Notes: generated by a model from the letters alone, not told the origin. A DNA stretch of 64,000 bases from Serripes groenlandicus (GCA_031761405.1 JASEVX010000007.1:30592859-30656858), one strand, 5' to 3'. Positions 29,585-39,730 are shown, numbered from the stretch's first letter. Made by a program: numbers and translations.

Positions 29585-29808
29585 GTTAACCCTTTCCGAC
29601 ATATAGACGCCTTCTCAGACGACTTTTGATAACATTGTGGTAAAAGGAGAAATTGCTCAAAACAAGCAATTTCTCCTTGTTGCCACAATGTTTTCAACTC
29701 TTTTCAATAATTAAACTATCAGTTATAGATAGAAATATTCCCTATTTTTTTTAAGATGTTTTCAGCGAAGGCTGCTGCATATGTGATGTATGTGCTAAAC
29801 AGGGTTAA
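29585..29808 (+). mobile_element. Family B TTAA-MITE (224 bp)
   Basis: TTAA-bounded. Core GAGAAATTGCTCAAAACAAG with GCAATTTCTCC intact; the right terminus is altered to GTGCTAAACAGGG. Confidence 0.8.
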
Positions 29809-29873
29809 TGATGTAAAAGTACACCCTCGAGTAGTCAAAACAATGCGAGGATACCACCATGACTGTATCCCTC

Positions 29874-30169
29874 TTAACCCTTTCCCACATAAGCAAACAT
29901 TCAGCAGACGACTTTAAAAACATCTCTAGGCAAAAACTTGGTTCTAAACTTTTGGCATAGGCTTTTAAAAAAAAAACGTTCCTAACGTGTACATGCATTG
30001 TGATGCCTTTGCAGCAGAGGACTATCCAAAACATTGCAAAAGGAGAATTTTTCAGATAATGAGCAATTTCGCATCTCGTCAAATTGTTTTACCACTTACT
30101 CAATAATTATACTTTCTCTTTTTTAAAATAATTTTCCATATCTTTGCCAAATTGCTGTAGAAGTGTTGT
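29874..30169. mobile_element. Two abutting decayed TTAA-MITE pieces
   Basis: A left end (TTAACCCTTTCCCACATAAG, 29874) and, from about 29990, a second copy with GATGCCTTTGCAGCAGAGGA and GCTGTAGAAGTGTTGT. The latter is cut by a hAT-like MITE and resumes as GTTGTATGTTGGAAAGG (30481). Confidence 0.6.
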
Positions 30170-30480
30170 CAGGGCCTTTTTACCTTATATAAGTCATATT
30201 AAGTGACACCGATATTCGGTATTGTTACCAAGTGAAGTGAAAGGTTTTTTTAAGTGAAGTGAAATCATCATTTGGGTAACACTATTAACAGATATATTTG
30301 TTTTGTTTAAGGTTATATGATTGTTTTATTGCAAAAGTCTTAATTTATTGTAAAAAGGACTATTTAATAGCCATATATATGTTATATGTCTAATTTTTCC
30401 CAATTTGGGCGCAAATCACGCTTAAATTTCCCAAAATGAAAGGCTAAGACCTCTTCCCAATTTCTGGAAAAAAGGCCCTG
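30170..30480. mobile_element. hAT-like MITE with CAGGGCC ends (311 bp)
   Basis: Terminal inverted repeats CAGGGCCTTTTTACC and, in reverse, CAGGGCCTTTTTTCC. Identical GTTGT flanks (30165-30169 and 30481-30485). Inside are AAGTGAAGTGAAA direct repeats and no coding frame. The interrupted MITE shows that the flanking GTTGT is present once in uninterrupted copies. Confidence 0.78.
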
Positions 30481-30699
30481 GTTGTATGTTGGAAAGGTCT
30501 TACATGTATTTAAGAGAGCCACATAATAAGTGTGTATATATGTTTTATTGGTTAATTATTTACACAGTTTTCAACCGTCTTACAGTTAAATCATATAGCA
30601 TGGCCATAGAACACTTACCCATAACTTCTGTGGAACCTACATTGTAACCAACATAAGACTAGGAAATAATATGCTGCATTATGAGAATAACAATATCAC

Positions 30700-31079
30700 C
30701 TTTCATGACATTGTTTTCAAAGGTCGTCCGCTGCAGAAGTGTCAAACAGTGGAAAAGGGTAAATACATGTACTAACTGACCATCTCATTGTTGTCAATGT
30801 AATTGTTTCCATTATTTGTATGCCAAAATATTTTGCCTCTGGCACGGACATATTTCTTATCATACCCTTTCCCACAGACACAAATATCTGCAGCAGACGA
30901 CTTGTGAAAACATCTATGCAAAACTACTGGACATTTCTAAAATACGAAATTTGAAGGAAAAGGGTTGAAAACATTGTGGCTAAGGGAGAAATTGCTCATT
31001 ATGTGCATTTTTTACTTTTGTCTTGAGCATTGTTTTCCTCAGAGGCAAAATAAAGCAGCTGTATGCGGGAAAGGGTAAA
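30700..31079. mobile_element. TTAA-MITE pieces, family B
   Basis: A right arm (GTCGTCCGCTGCAGAAGTGT, 30700-30770) is followed by a copy at 30861-31079: CATACCCTTTCCCACAGACA on the left and GTATGCGGGAAAGGGTAAA on the right, with the right inner repeat replaced by AGGCAAAATAAAGC. Confidence 0.6.
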
Positions 31080-31145
31080 TTCAGCGTTAGATTCTGATTG
31101 CAATTACAAATATTCCTTCACATTTCTAAAATCTATATAAGGGGC

Positions 31146-31367
31146 TTAACCCTTTCCCACGTATAGTCGCTTTCTGACACCTCTGCAGCAGACGACTTTG
31201 AAAAACATTGTGCCAAAAGTAAAAATTGCTCAAAACAAGCAATTTCTCCTTTTGCCACAATGTTTTAAACTATATATTATCATTTAAATTATTGAAATTT
31301 TTCACATTTTCGCTAGTCATCTTCAAAGTCGTCTGCTACAGATTTGCTGTATGTGGGAAAGGGTTAA
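31146..31367 (+). mobile_element. Family B TTAA-MITE, complete (222 bp)
   Basis: TTAA-bounded. Its left half has A-type GTCGCTTTCTGACACCTC, its right half B-type GATTTGCTGTATGTGGG, so it is an A/B mosaic. Confidence 0.88.
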
Positions 31368-31502
31368 TGCTGCTTATTAACATCCATATTGCCTTATTGT
31401 CTTCCGAGTACTCAAAAGAAAGGTTTTTGTGAGTACCATAGTTATTTATAAGAGAAATATGATGGGGCAAAGATTCAGTTTTCACATCTAGTTCAATATG
31501 TC

Positions 31503-31647
31503 TAAACCTTTTCCCACATACAACAAATCTGCAGCAGACGACTTTGAAAACCCGAAAACAATTTGAAATTCCTTTAAATGAAAGTACAATAATTAAACAG
31601 AGTTGAAAACCTGGTGACAAAAAGAATCAAAGTACAGAAAGTACTGG
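31503..31647 (-). mobile_element. Left part of a family B TTAA-MITE interrupted by a 1-kb element
   Basis: AAACCTTTTCCCACATACAA through AAACCTGGTGACAAAAA. The right part is at 32649-32756 (TTTTGAGCAATTTCTTC ... GAGGGAAAGAGTTAA). Confidence 0.75.
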
Positions 31648-32648
31648 TAACGAATTATTTTGAACATGTATTGTAAAATCTAATTTATGAATGCAATTGA
31701 TCATGCTATTGCACAATTTAGTCTATTTTATTATTATTAATATTTTTGTCCAGAGATTTTTTTTATCAGTTGACAGTTTTAGTAAATGTAGCATTTCAAC
31801 GGCGATGCGAGCGTTTAACATGCACACTAACTCTTTCACTGAGCTCTGCGTAAAGTCTGTCAAAACACCCATGGCATATTTGTGAGATTTACATTGTTAG
31901 TTTGATTTGTTTTCGTCACCCGGGGCGGATCCAGGATGTTTCATGTGAGTGAATTAATTATTATAAATCTATAATGTTTAACAAATCGCATAAAATAAGA
32001 ATTGAAAAAAAAAAAAAAAGAACAGTTCCTATTGGGACTCGAACTCGCGTCCATAAATAGTCCATGATTAGTAGTTCTACATGCTATCCATTACACCACG
32101 TACTTTGATACATCGTAGGAGCGTTACTTTCGTATATATATTAAGCTAACTGAATGCGCGCGTATGTAAACCATGATCTATAATTAGAAAGCCCCTTTGA
32201 TCATCGTTATCATGTTGGAAAAAGGAGAAACAACGACGATGCGAGCGTTTAAAATGCACACTGACTATTTCACTGAGCTCTGCGTAGTGGCATATTTGTG
32301 AGATTAACATTGTTCTATACAGCGTGGGGTCGACTTCTAGTGAATGGGCATACGACTAAAATTCATACTCGTGCCTTATACGTACCTGCCGACAAATGAA
32401 ATATATATGCGCGTACTGTTAATTTGATATTTTCTAGAAAATTGATTATCTATGATGATTTGATAGTATAATTATGACTTCACTGTATTGAAATAACACG
32501 TAGAAGTCATTTTAATATCGAAAAAATACTAGGACTATTTAGGTGCAGCGAATGTGTATTCTAAGCGGAAGTGTAGTTTAACCGTGACTTCCGGAAACAA
32601 ATATGATCGCGTTAACTGTATTATTTTTTGAGAAAAAATAATTCGTTA
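31648..32648. mobile_element. Unclassified 1,001-bp element with perfect 14-bp terminal inverted repeats
   Basis: TAACGAATTATTTT at 31648-31661 is exactly inverted at 32635-32648. Inside are a roughly 85-bp direct repeat (31793-31900 and 32231-32317; GATGCGAGCGTTTAA and CACTGAGCTCTGCGTA blocks) and a tRNA-like sequence. No transposase is visible, so it would be non-autonomous. I see no clean target duplication, which leaves its class open. Confidence 0.6.
32033..32103 (-). tRNA. tRNA-like sequence (pseudo-tRNA or SINE head)
   Basis: Read on the minus strand: GTGGTGTAATGGATAGCA (A-box), then after about 30 bases GCGAGTTCGAGTCCC (B-box/T-loop). The acceptor stem does not close well, so I treat it as a tRNA-derived remnant rather than a working gene. 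A 3' poly-T on that strand (16 bases) could act as an RNA polymerase III stop. Confidence 0.5.
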
Positions 32649-32756
32649 AAAATTGCTTGACGTCGTTTTGAGCAATTTCTTCTTTTGTCGCCATGTTTTC
32701 AAAAAGCCATCTGCTGAAGAGGCGTCAGAAAGCATCTATATGAGGGAAAGAGTTAA

Positions 32757-32932
32757 TATCCATAATGCCGTATTTGACTTCCGATTACTCAAAAGAAAGT
32801 TTATTGTGAGTACCAACTGAACAACATACTCAGGGAATAGATGAGCTATAAGACTCAGAGAGATATGATTGGGCAAAGATCCAGTTTTTATATCATTCTC
32901 TAGGCCAGTATCTAGTTCAATGAAGTCTAAAC
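32757..32932. repeat. Linker copy 2 of the tandem MITE-plus-linker unit
   Basis: CCATAATGCCGTATTTGACT through CTAGTTCAATGAAGTCTAAA is repeated in 31368-31502 and in 33156-34590 (there split by the hAT-like element). Confidence 0.75.
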
Positions 32933-33155
32933 CCTTTCCCACATACAACAAATCTGCAGCAGACGACTTAACAGATTTCTACCCATAAATATGAAAAATC
33001 TCTAAAATTGTAGGTAATATTACTGAAAAAAATTGAAAATATGTGGCAAAAGGAGAAATTGCTTGTTTTGAGCAATTTCTTTATTCGTCACCATGTTTTC
33101 TAAACGCTGATGCTGCTGAGGCGTCAGAAAGCTTCCATATGAGGGAAAGGGTTAA
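32933..33155 (-). mobile_element. Family B/A TTAA-MITE, third in the tandem unit
   Basis: Left AAACCCTTTCCCACATACAA, core GAGAAATTGCTTGTTTTGAG, right ATGAGGGAAAGGGTTAA. Confidence 0.82.
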
Positions 33156-33867
33156 TATTCATAATGCCGTGTTTGACTTCCAAGTAGTCACTGTCAAAGG
33201 AAAGGTTTTTGTGAGTACCCACAACAAAGGGCATAGATGAGCTATAAGAAAGCAGGGCTCGCGCTGTCGTTCGCCAATTGAGCCATTGGCTCTTAAATGA
33301 AAAAATTGGCTCAGAAAAAACAAAATTGGCTCAAGCCATGTTTCACAAGAAATTAATGGCGAAAATTCGATATCGTAAAATTTCATTACCAGAAGTGTGT
33401 AATCCAAGTTAAAAATATCAATAGTCGTCTGCATAACTGACTGGTTCACGGATTTAGAGTATAGCGTGTATCGCTATCGGGTAAAATATCGGGTAGATTA
33501 AGTTAAACCAGTCTACGAGTGTATACTAAAGTGGTTTGTGTACAGTGTCAAACTGATGACATAAGCGTGTTCACGGAGAATTGATATGTTAAAACAAACT
33601 GCTTTTAAGTTGTTTACAATTAAAGACCGTCCAATTACGTATTAATTTCGTTGATTGAAAACTTAAAACAAATCACCATAATTGCCCGTGACGTAATGCG
33701 TAATTTTATTAAATTAGCAGCAATTAAAGGCCGGTTGATTTTGATGTTTGTCGGCGATTAATTAATTAAAGGTAGGTATGATCAATTTTAAAAACCAAAC
33801 AAAATAATTATAAATCGAGGTCACTATATATGTTTACCAATTCAGTACTACATTATCAATTGCCGAA

Positions 33868-34266
33868 ATGGCTTCTAAGCACTCACTTGAATGTTTTGAC
33901 ACTCCTCCTTCAAAAAAAGCTAAGCTTTCAACATGCAGACAATTCCAAGACAGCTGGAAAATAGGCAATCCATGGTTGCGATATGAAACAACCTCCAAGT
34001 CAATGTTTTGTGACCTCTGTTTGAAAATTCAAAAATCAAATACGTTTACCGTAGGGTGCACTGTGCTCAAAAGAGATTCAGTATCAAAACATGCGAAATG
34101 CAAAGATCATCTCCTAGCAGTTACTGCCAACACACAGTCATCAACAATGGAAACAGCAAGACTCAATGTTTTAAGTAAAAATGAAAGAGCTGTTACAGCT
34201 GCCTTAAAGAATGTCTACTTTGGAGTACAACACAACTTGTCAAGCGCGATCATACCCATAATGTAA
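33868..34266 (+). CDS. Zinc-finger protein resembling the N-terminal domain of ZNF862/hAT-derived proteins (132 aa)
   Basis: The intact frame reads from an ATG in good context (GCCGAAATGG). After a Lys-rich start (PSKKAKL), residues about 27-80 hold FQDSWKIGNPWLRYE, then FCDLC (CxxC, 34009-34020), TFTVGC, LKRDSVSKH and CKDH (H-x5-H). This is the TTF/BED-like DNA-binding finger found at the N-terminus of hAT transposases and ZNF862-type host proteins. Family members run to several hundred residues; this one stops after SAIIPIM, before any dimerisation or DDE domain. TATAAAT (33809) and TTCAGTAC (33841) lie upstream and AATAAA (34345) downstream, so it looks like a complete small gene. A donor-like GTAATA just before the stop leaves room for an unseen second exon. 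I infer a DNA-binding protein, perhaps a regulator of related transposons. Confidence 0.7.
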   Translation: MASKHSLECFDTPPSKKAKLSTCRQFQDSWKIGNPWLRYETTSKSMFCDLCLKIQKSNTFTVGCTVLKRDSVSKHAKCKDHLLAVTANTQSSTMETARLNVLSKNERAVTAALKNVYFGVQHNLSSAIIPIM

Positions 34267-34344
34267 TATAAATATATTATTTGTGCTATGTGAGATTGTT
34301 GTTAATATAACTGAAAATATATATAAACAATGTGCTATGTCATA

Positions 34345-34350
34345 AATAAA
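34345..34350 (+). terminator. Polyadenylation signal of the zinc-finger gene
   Basis: AATAAA lies about 80 bases after the stop codon and before the subterminal repeats. Confidence 0.5.
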
Positions 34351-34721
34351 GAAATGAAACCATATGTATTGATTTACTTTTTTTTTTTATTGTTTTAACA
34401 AATATTTTATATAGCTCAGAATGTTGGCTCCGATGTCTCAAAAATGGCTCAAGATTTTGTAAAATGGCTCAAGCAGTGGCTCAAACTTTTTTTGAGCCAG
34501 GGCTGGCCCTGAGAAAGATATGATGGGAAAAAAGATTCAGTTTTCACATCCTTCTCCAGGCCTCTAGTTCAAGGATGTCTTACAGTTATATACGAACCGG
34601 AAGTTCAGCACTTGAAAAGACTTGACTTGTTAACAAAGGTTCTGTTAAAAATGAAGGTGCACATGCAATCCACACTTAGATTTCGCGAATAAAAAGGAGA
34701 GCCAGTAATGAGTTTGTCACT

Positions 34722-34932
34722 TAGCCCTTTCCCGTTAACAGACTGTGACGCCTCTGCAGCAAACAACTCTTGAAAACATTGTGGCAAATGCTAATAATGA
34801 GTCATTTCTCCTTTTGTCACAATGTTTTCGACTTTATTATAATTGTTTTTCATTTAATCGAGTTTCCATATTTTGTCCAAAAGTTTTAAAAGTTGTCTAA
34901 TTCAGATTTGTTTTGTGTGGGGAAAGGGTTAA
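34722..34932 (+). mobile_element. Family B TTAA-MITE
   Basis: The left end is mutated (CTTAGCCCTTTCCCG), inner GACGCCTCTGCAGCAAAC; the right end GTGGGGAAAGGGTTAA is intact. Confidence 0.75.
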
Positions 34933-34951
34933 CAACCGATATCAGAGACCT

Positions 34952-35173
34952 TTATCCCTTACCCTCATATAGAAACTTTCTGACACCTCTGCAGCAGACG
35001 GCTTTTTGAAAACATAGTGACAAAAGAAGAAATTGCTCAAAACAAGCAATTTCTCCTTTTGTCATTATGTTTTCCACTTTTAGTCATAGGTTATATATAG
35101 AGATTTTCTATTTTTTGACAAAATATGTTCGAAGTCGTCTGCTGCAGAATTGTCATATGAGGGAAAGTGTTAA
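34952..35173 (+). mobile_element. Family A TTAA-MITE
   Basis: Left TATCCCTTACCCTCATATAG; right GAGGGAAAGTGTTAA. Part of the long arm (CCATTCAATTA) is deleted. Confidence 0.82.
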
Positions 35174-35473
35174 TACCCAATCTAACCTATGCTCCTCAAT
35201 GATTGTCAAAAAAGATTCCAGAACATGTAATTCGCCTCATGGATACATATTCTACTCACAGTTTACCACTTCCTGATAAAAATAATTACAGTTGTTTGCT
35301 TTGAACATTTCTCAAGAAATTAAAAAATAATTGCCACATCTTTAAATTTGGAGGGTTTATTCTGATGCATAGAAAAACTATGTGGGGAAAAAAAGGGAAA
35401 TTCGTGAGCATATTTCCTTATTCCATGCGTTTTCAACAGCTGTCTGCTACAGAAGGCCCAAGAAGTCACCATT

Positions 35474-35640
35474 TTAACCCTTTCCCACATATAGACGCTT
35501 TCTGATGCCTCTGCAGCAGACGACTTTTGAAAACATTGTGGCAAAAGGAAAAATTTCTCATAATCAACAATTCCTCCATTTGCCACTGATTTGATAATTT
35601 CATAGTCGCCTGCTGCAGATTTGTTGTATGTGGGAAAGGG
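35474..35640 (+). mobile_element. Family B TTAA-MITE, shortened (about 167 bp)
   Basis: Left TTAACCCTTTCCCACATATA, right GTATGTGGGAAAGGGC. The long-arm segment is largely lost. Confidence 0.8.
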
Positions 35641-35714
35641 CAGGTAAAGAAAAAGTTATATATTGCAGGGTTATATATACCAGATTTTATATTATGAGTG
35701 TTCAAAAAGACATT

Positions 35715-35970
35715 TAATCCAGGGGTTGTGAGTTCGAATCCCGGCTCGGCCAACTTTCTTTCCGACGTTTGACTAAAGTCATTGCGACATGCGTCATTCG
35801 TCTTCCGCCAATGGGTTAAGTCTTTGTGGAAAAGCAGCCAGTTGCTTGGGAAGATTGTTGTGTGGAGTACTGGTGCGCGATACCAGGAAACACATGAGTA
35901 GGTGAAATGGCCACCGTGGTATGACTGAGAAATTGTTAAAAACGTTAAACCCCAATCAATCAATCAATCA
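35715..35970 (+). mobile_element. tRNA-derived SINE with B-box and (AATC)n tail
   Basis: It starts in the anticodon-arm region (TAATCCAGGGGTTGTGAG), has a B-box GTTCGAATCCC, the shared central domain, and ends TTAAACCCC(AATC)n. It lacks the A-box and is therefore 5' truncated. This copy shows what the 7-kb pair has lost. Confidence 0.8.
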
Positions 35971-36056
35971 AAAGTATATTTACGCATGTGTCAACTGCCA
36001 ATAATTCAGTTCAGGTGAAAACAGAAGGAGTGATCATAAGACTTTAGTGTCACTCT

Positions 36057-36160
36057 CAGGGCCAAGCACTGGGGTAAAAATCCGTTTTGAAAATGGCGAA
36101 TTATTTGGCTCACATTTCCATTTCGCCACTTTTTGGAATTGTGAGCCAAATAATTCGTCA
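36057..36160. repeat. CAGGGCC end plus perfect 18-bp inverted repeat with GGCTCA motif
   Basis: CAGGGCCAAGCACTGGGG begins at 36057. CGAATTATTTGGCTCACA (36097-36114) is exactly inverted at 36140-36157. The GGCTCA motif recalls the subterminal repeats of the 33.3-kb hAT-like element. No second terminus was found. Confidence 0.45.
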
Positions 36161-36441
36161 TTGGAAGTCAAATATTTTGCAATTATTTTCCTCTGTTTGC
36201 CTCTTTAAATACGACTTTTTAATCATAAGTCAAATTTATAGATATATGTTTTGATGTCTGTTAAGTTAAGTGATAGTTCAAGTTTGACTTAAAAAGACAG
36301 ATAAGATAGACAGCGCAGGCACTGCACTCAGAGTCTCTTCTTCAAGTTCAGCGCTGGCAACATCTGATTTTTTTTTTATAAACCTTTTAAATTCAAACAT
36401 ATTGGTTCTGTGTAAAAACTCCTTGCAGGTGTACTATATCC

Positions 36442-36630
36442 TTAACCCTTTCCCACATGCCAGACCCTATCTGATGCCTCTGAAGTAGAAGAATTTTGAA
36501 AACATTCTGAAAAAAGTAGAAATTGCTCAAAACAAGCAATTTCTTCTTTTGCCACAATGTTTTGAAATTTTCATATTTTCATTTATGGGGATTTTTAATT
36601 TTTTTACCTAGATGTTTTCAAAGATGTCTG
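36442..36630 (+). mobile_element. Family B TTAA-MITE, right end lost
   Basis: Left TTAACCCTTTCCCACATGCC; core GTAGAAATTGCTCAAAACAA with GCAATTTCTTC; it fades at AAGATGTCTGCAGACAAC. Confidence 0.7.
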
Positions 36631-36884
36631 CAGACAACTTCCATTTCCAGAACAACCAGAAATGCAGCAAAATTAAAAAAAAACACTGACATGCTTGCAT
36701 CGACTTGGAAAGATGCCTATCTTGAATGTTGAGAAAACTGAAAGCACAGAGCCACAATCCAAACAATTTATTTTTTTTCGAGATAAGAGGCGAGTTGCAC
36801 AAGTCTTGATATCATCTTTTCTACTGCAACCTGTCATAGGGCTTGATATAATATAGAACAGAGGTGTTTTTTTACAATGCTAAA

Positions 36885-37240
36885 TCAGAACTCTAGATAA
36901 GAAGAGTATTTCACATTCCCAAATCCTTATTTGATTCTCAAACCCTAATGTTGTGGGTACTCAAATGAATTGCTTCAGTGAGACGATTCTTTTGAGAACA
37001 TGTAACCACAACATAGGTAAAACCTGATTCATAAGACAGATATTGAATTGGAGAAGACCAAAGCTTTAGGTAAGGGGCATTTGTCAGGTTCTTAAATCCT
37101 TATTTTACACTCAAACCATATCTTTCGGGTACTCAAAAGAATTCTGTCTCTGTCAGACGATTCCTCTGAGTAACTACAACATAGGGTTTATTTCAGTTAT
37201 GAGAGAGGTATGGTGAGAAAAAGACTAGTTTACGACCTCT
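36885..37240 (+). repeat. Two family 3 palindromic MITEs in tandem
   Basis: Copies at about 36885-37060 and 37062-37240 each run from TAGATAAG/TAGGTAAGGGGCATTT through a GGGTACTCAAA...TTTGAG palindrome to the outer block. A family-typical ATAGGGTTT closes the second palindrome. Confidence 0.65.
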
Positions 37241-37960
37241 ATCAGTTTGTCTTATCTAGTCCACCTAATCATGTCCTCTGCTAAATAACAAGATTGTAAC
37301 TCAATTCAGCGAAATGGAAACAATGAATCCTTATTTGTGTGTTAAAACTCTCAGCACTGTAAAAATTCTGTACCCTAAGTTCAATGGTAACTAAAACCTT
37401 TGAAATTTACCTTTCAAATTTTCTGACATCTTAACAACTGTTGAAAGTAGAGTTAAATCAATACGTTTGATATCATTATTGTTAATTGGTTAATTCAAAC
37501 ATAAATGTAGCCAATTGTTTAATTCCTACAATAATATACAATAAATTGTTAAAAAAAAACACATATCATTCACATACACAATGTTTTTACACAAGAAACA
37601 CACCCAAAGTTTTTCAAAACACAAAATCTATTTATAGCCTTTCATCCTACTTCATGTTTTGGAAATACACAGTTCACACCTGAAATTCTCGGCGAATTAT
37701 TTCTCATGCAATTTCATATTTAGGCTAATTTCGCACCCACATAAGATCCATAGGACAAACTTACTTACATAAAAATGATATATATGCAAAGCAAAAACAA
37801 CATATGAATCAATGTTTAAGTCAAAAAATATGCGGATTAAAAAGTTGTCAAAATATGGAAAGCATGGAGAAAAAACTAAACTTTTCGGTCCAATTTGATG
37901 AGGCTTTAAAGCTTTCCAACGTCAGTAACAGTCAAAAGTTGATACTACAATACAAAGATA
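37241..37960. other. AT-rich unique stretch
   Basis: No repeat family. A 70-codon plus-strand frame (37804-38016) contains a Lys/Gln-rich helix-like segment but no domain. The candidate promoter described at 38108 faces into this region on the minus strand. Confidence 0.4.
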
Positions 37961-38107
37961 CTTACGAAAATATAATAAACCAGAAACTGAAGGTTAAGTA
38001 TCAACACAATCCGTAAATCAATCGTAATGTGCACACGTTTTTAATCACTTCACACTTTTCTGGTCTTCACTCAGTGATTTCTTGACCTCGAATGAATATC
38101 TGACAAT

Positions 38108-38132
38108 TGCGCATGCGTGTATCAAACCGGAA
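38108..38132. promoter_or_regulatory. Candidate NRF1 (TGCGCATGCG) and ETS (CCGGAA) site pair
   Basis: TGCGCATGCG at 38108-38117 and CCGGAA at 38127-38132 lie in unique sequence. About 145 bases away on the minus strand is a strong splice donor GTAAGTATC (37965 to 37957). This could be a promoter and 5' exon of a minus-strand gene; no coding exon is seen. Confidence 0.3.
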
Positions 38133-38639
38133 CCAGAATGGTACAATATACCCCGCTCGGGACAGTGCTTGAGGAGAACTTTACATGTATTTCATTACTG
38201 GCTTGAAAACATAAGCTCATCACATATATACAATATTTACAATTACTTCGACTTTGATACTGACCAACAGTCGACAACTTGATTATGACTGACAAACGCT
38301 TGGTTATCTGGACCAGTCTATTTGAAAACAATCTATCAACCGTCTGTTTTTAACTCACATCCACGGAAAAACGCATTTTGTTGCTTTGGCGATACCTGGG
38401 ACCACTAATACGTAATATTACTCCGAGGCGATACTCATAATGAACAATTTCGCGTTTTGCCGCACGGTTCAACTCTGTTCAATTTCCATTTGTTTGTCTA
38501 TACGTTTTCAATTTCGTTGTATATGCAACGTGTTAAAAGCATAATAAAATACTGTTTAAATGACGTTTCATCTTTAACACGTTTTCGTATATTTGTGCTA
38601 TATATCACCTGCTGAAGGTGTATTTGGGTGTTACGTGTA

Positions 38640-38850
38640 ACCAGTATACATCCTAGCTTCGTTGCGGGAGTTCGCAAGTTCGATCCTTTACCAGCTAGAT
38701 CATACAAAAGACATACTAACAATGGTAGTATTGGCTTTCCCTCCTCGGTACTCAGGATTGTGGGGTTAGCATAACGACTGATGTCAGGATTCGTTGACCG
38801 ATAGTGCTGGAAACTTATCCAGGAAACGGCGTTAAAACTACAAATTGTGG
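38640..38850 (+). mobile_element. tRNA-derived SINE, third subtype
   Basis: B-box-like AAGTTCGATCC, then CATACAAAAGACAT, AATGGTAGTATTGGCT and an end GGCGTTAAAACTAC. It shares CATAC-AAAG-CAT and AATGGTAGTA-TGGCT with 42790-42955. Confidence 0.6.
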
Positions 38851-39515
38851 AAAATTGCGTTAAAGACCAAGAAAACTAAGAAGTAACCGATTATATCAGG
38901 AATGTGTCTTGGATTGTGATATCAGGATGCGAGTAATCTAGTATTGATATGATAAGAGGATGGTTATCGGCAACTGATAAAACTGTTTACTATTTTATAC
39001 GGATTATTCCTTCTTTGTTCTTTAGGTAACCTTTCACACATGGAGACGTATTGTGACGCTACTGCAGCATACGAATTTTGAAACATTGACAAAGGGAGAA
39101 ATTGCTATATTTTTTATTAAAAAAAATAAAGGTGCTGAACTCCAGATTATAGATAGTATAGTCGAAGTTTAAAAACTGTTCAAAAGTTGTCTTGATTAAT
39201 GAAATACTAGAATCATAATTCTGGGATAAAATTAGATTAATAATTTCACTTTCAGTACAATAAACATCTAAATATTGATCGTTTATGTTTCATATTAACT
39301 GGGCAGAAATACTCAGTAAGCCAACTTTTGTACATCCTCATGACTTTTCAACATTAATTGCCACAATAGGTTTGAACTATTTATTACTTATGTTGTTGTC
39401 TCTGTTAGCAATATTTGCAGAAGTTTCAACATTTCCAAATTTTGATCTCCATCTGGAGTTCAGCATCTTTAAAACCATTATTTATAGAGATGTTCCACAT
39501 GTTTGCCTGCTGCAG
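38851..39515. other. Mostly unique stretch with MITE scraps
   Basis: A decayed left MITE end (GTGACGCTACTGCAGCAT) is at 39050 and a right scrap (GCCTGCTGCAGAAGCG) at 39505. No gene recognised. Confidence 0.4.
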
Positions 39516-39520
39516 AAGCG

Positions 39521-39730
39521 TTAACCATTTCCCACTTTCAACTATTCGACGAGTTTAAACAATGTGAAATATCTCTATGAATAAAACTGTAATTAATTAA
39601 AAAGTTGAAAACATTGTGGCAAAAGGAGATACTGCTCATTATGAGCATTTTCTTCTTTAGCCACAATGTTTTCAAAAAATGTCTGCTGCAGATGCGTTAT
39701 AATGCGTCTGCAAGTAGGAAGAGGTTTCTG
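39521..39730 (-). mobile_element. Family B TTAA-MITE
   Basis: Left TTAACCATTTCCCACTTTCA; core GGAGATACTGCTCATTATGA; right GCGTCTGCAAGTAGGAAGAG, with TTAA lost. Confidence 0.65.

Larger units (their letters stand above)
33253..34511 (+). mobile_element. hAT-like transposon (1,259 bp) carrying a zinc-finger-only gene
   Basis: The ends are CAGGGCTCGCGCTG on the left and, in reverse, CAGGGCCAGCCCTGG on the right. AGAAAG flanks both sides (33247-33252, 34512-34517), and the tandem relatives at 31.4 and 32.8 kb show the uninterrupted site. Subterminal TTGGCTCA/TGAGCCA motifs occur three or more times at each end (about 33285-33340 and 34425-34500), as expected for transposase binding sites of hAT elements. 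The only gene is the ORF at 33868; no hAT catalytic domain is present. Confidence 0.8.

Noticed and set aside
31921..31945. CGGGGCGGATCCAGGAT, resembling a hAT terminus
   Set aside because: The leading CAGGG is absent and no inverted partner or target duplication was found nearby.
37804..38016. 70-codon plus-strand frame, Lys/Gln-rich
   Set aside because: It has no domain, lies downstream rather than upstream of the nearest promoter-like motifs, and is within expected random length for AT-rich DNA.
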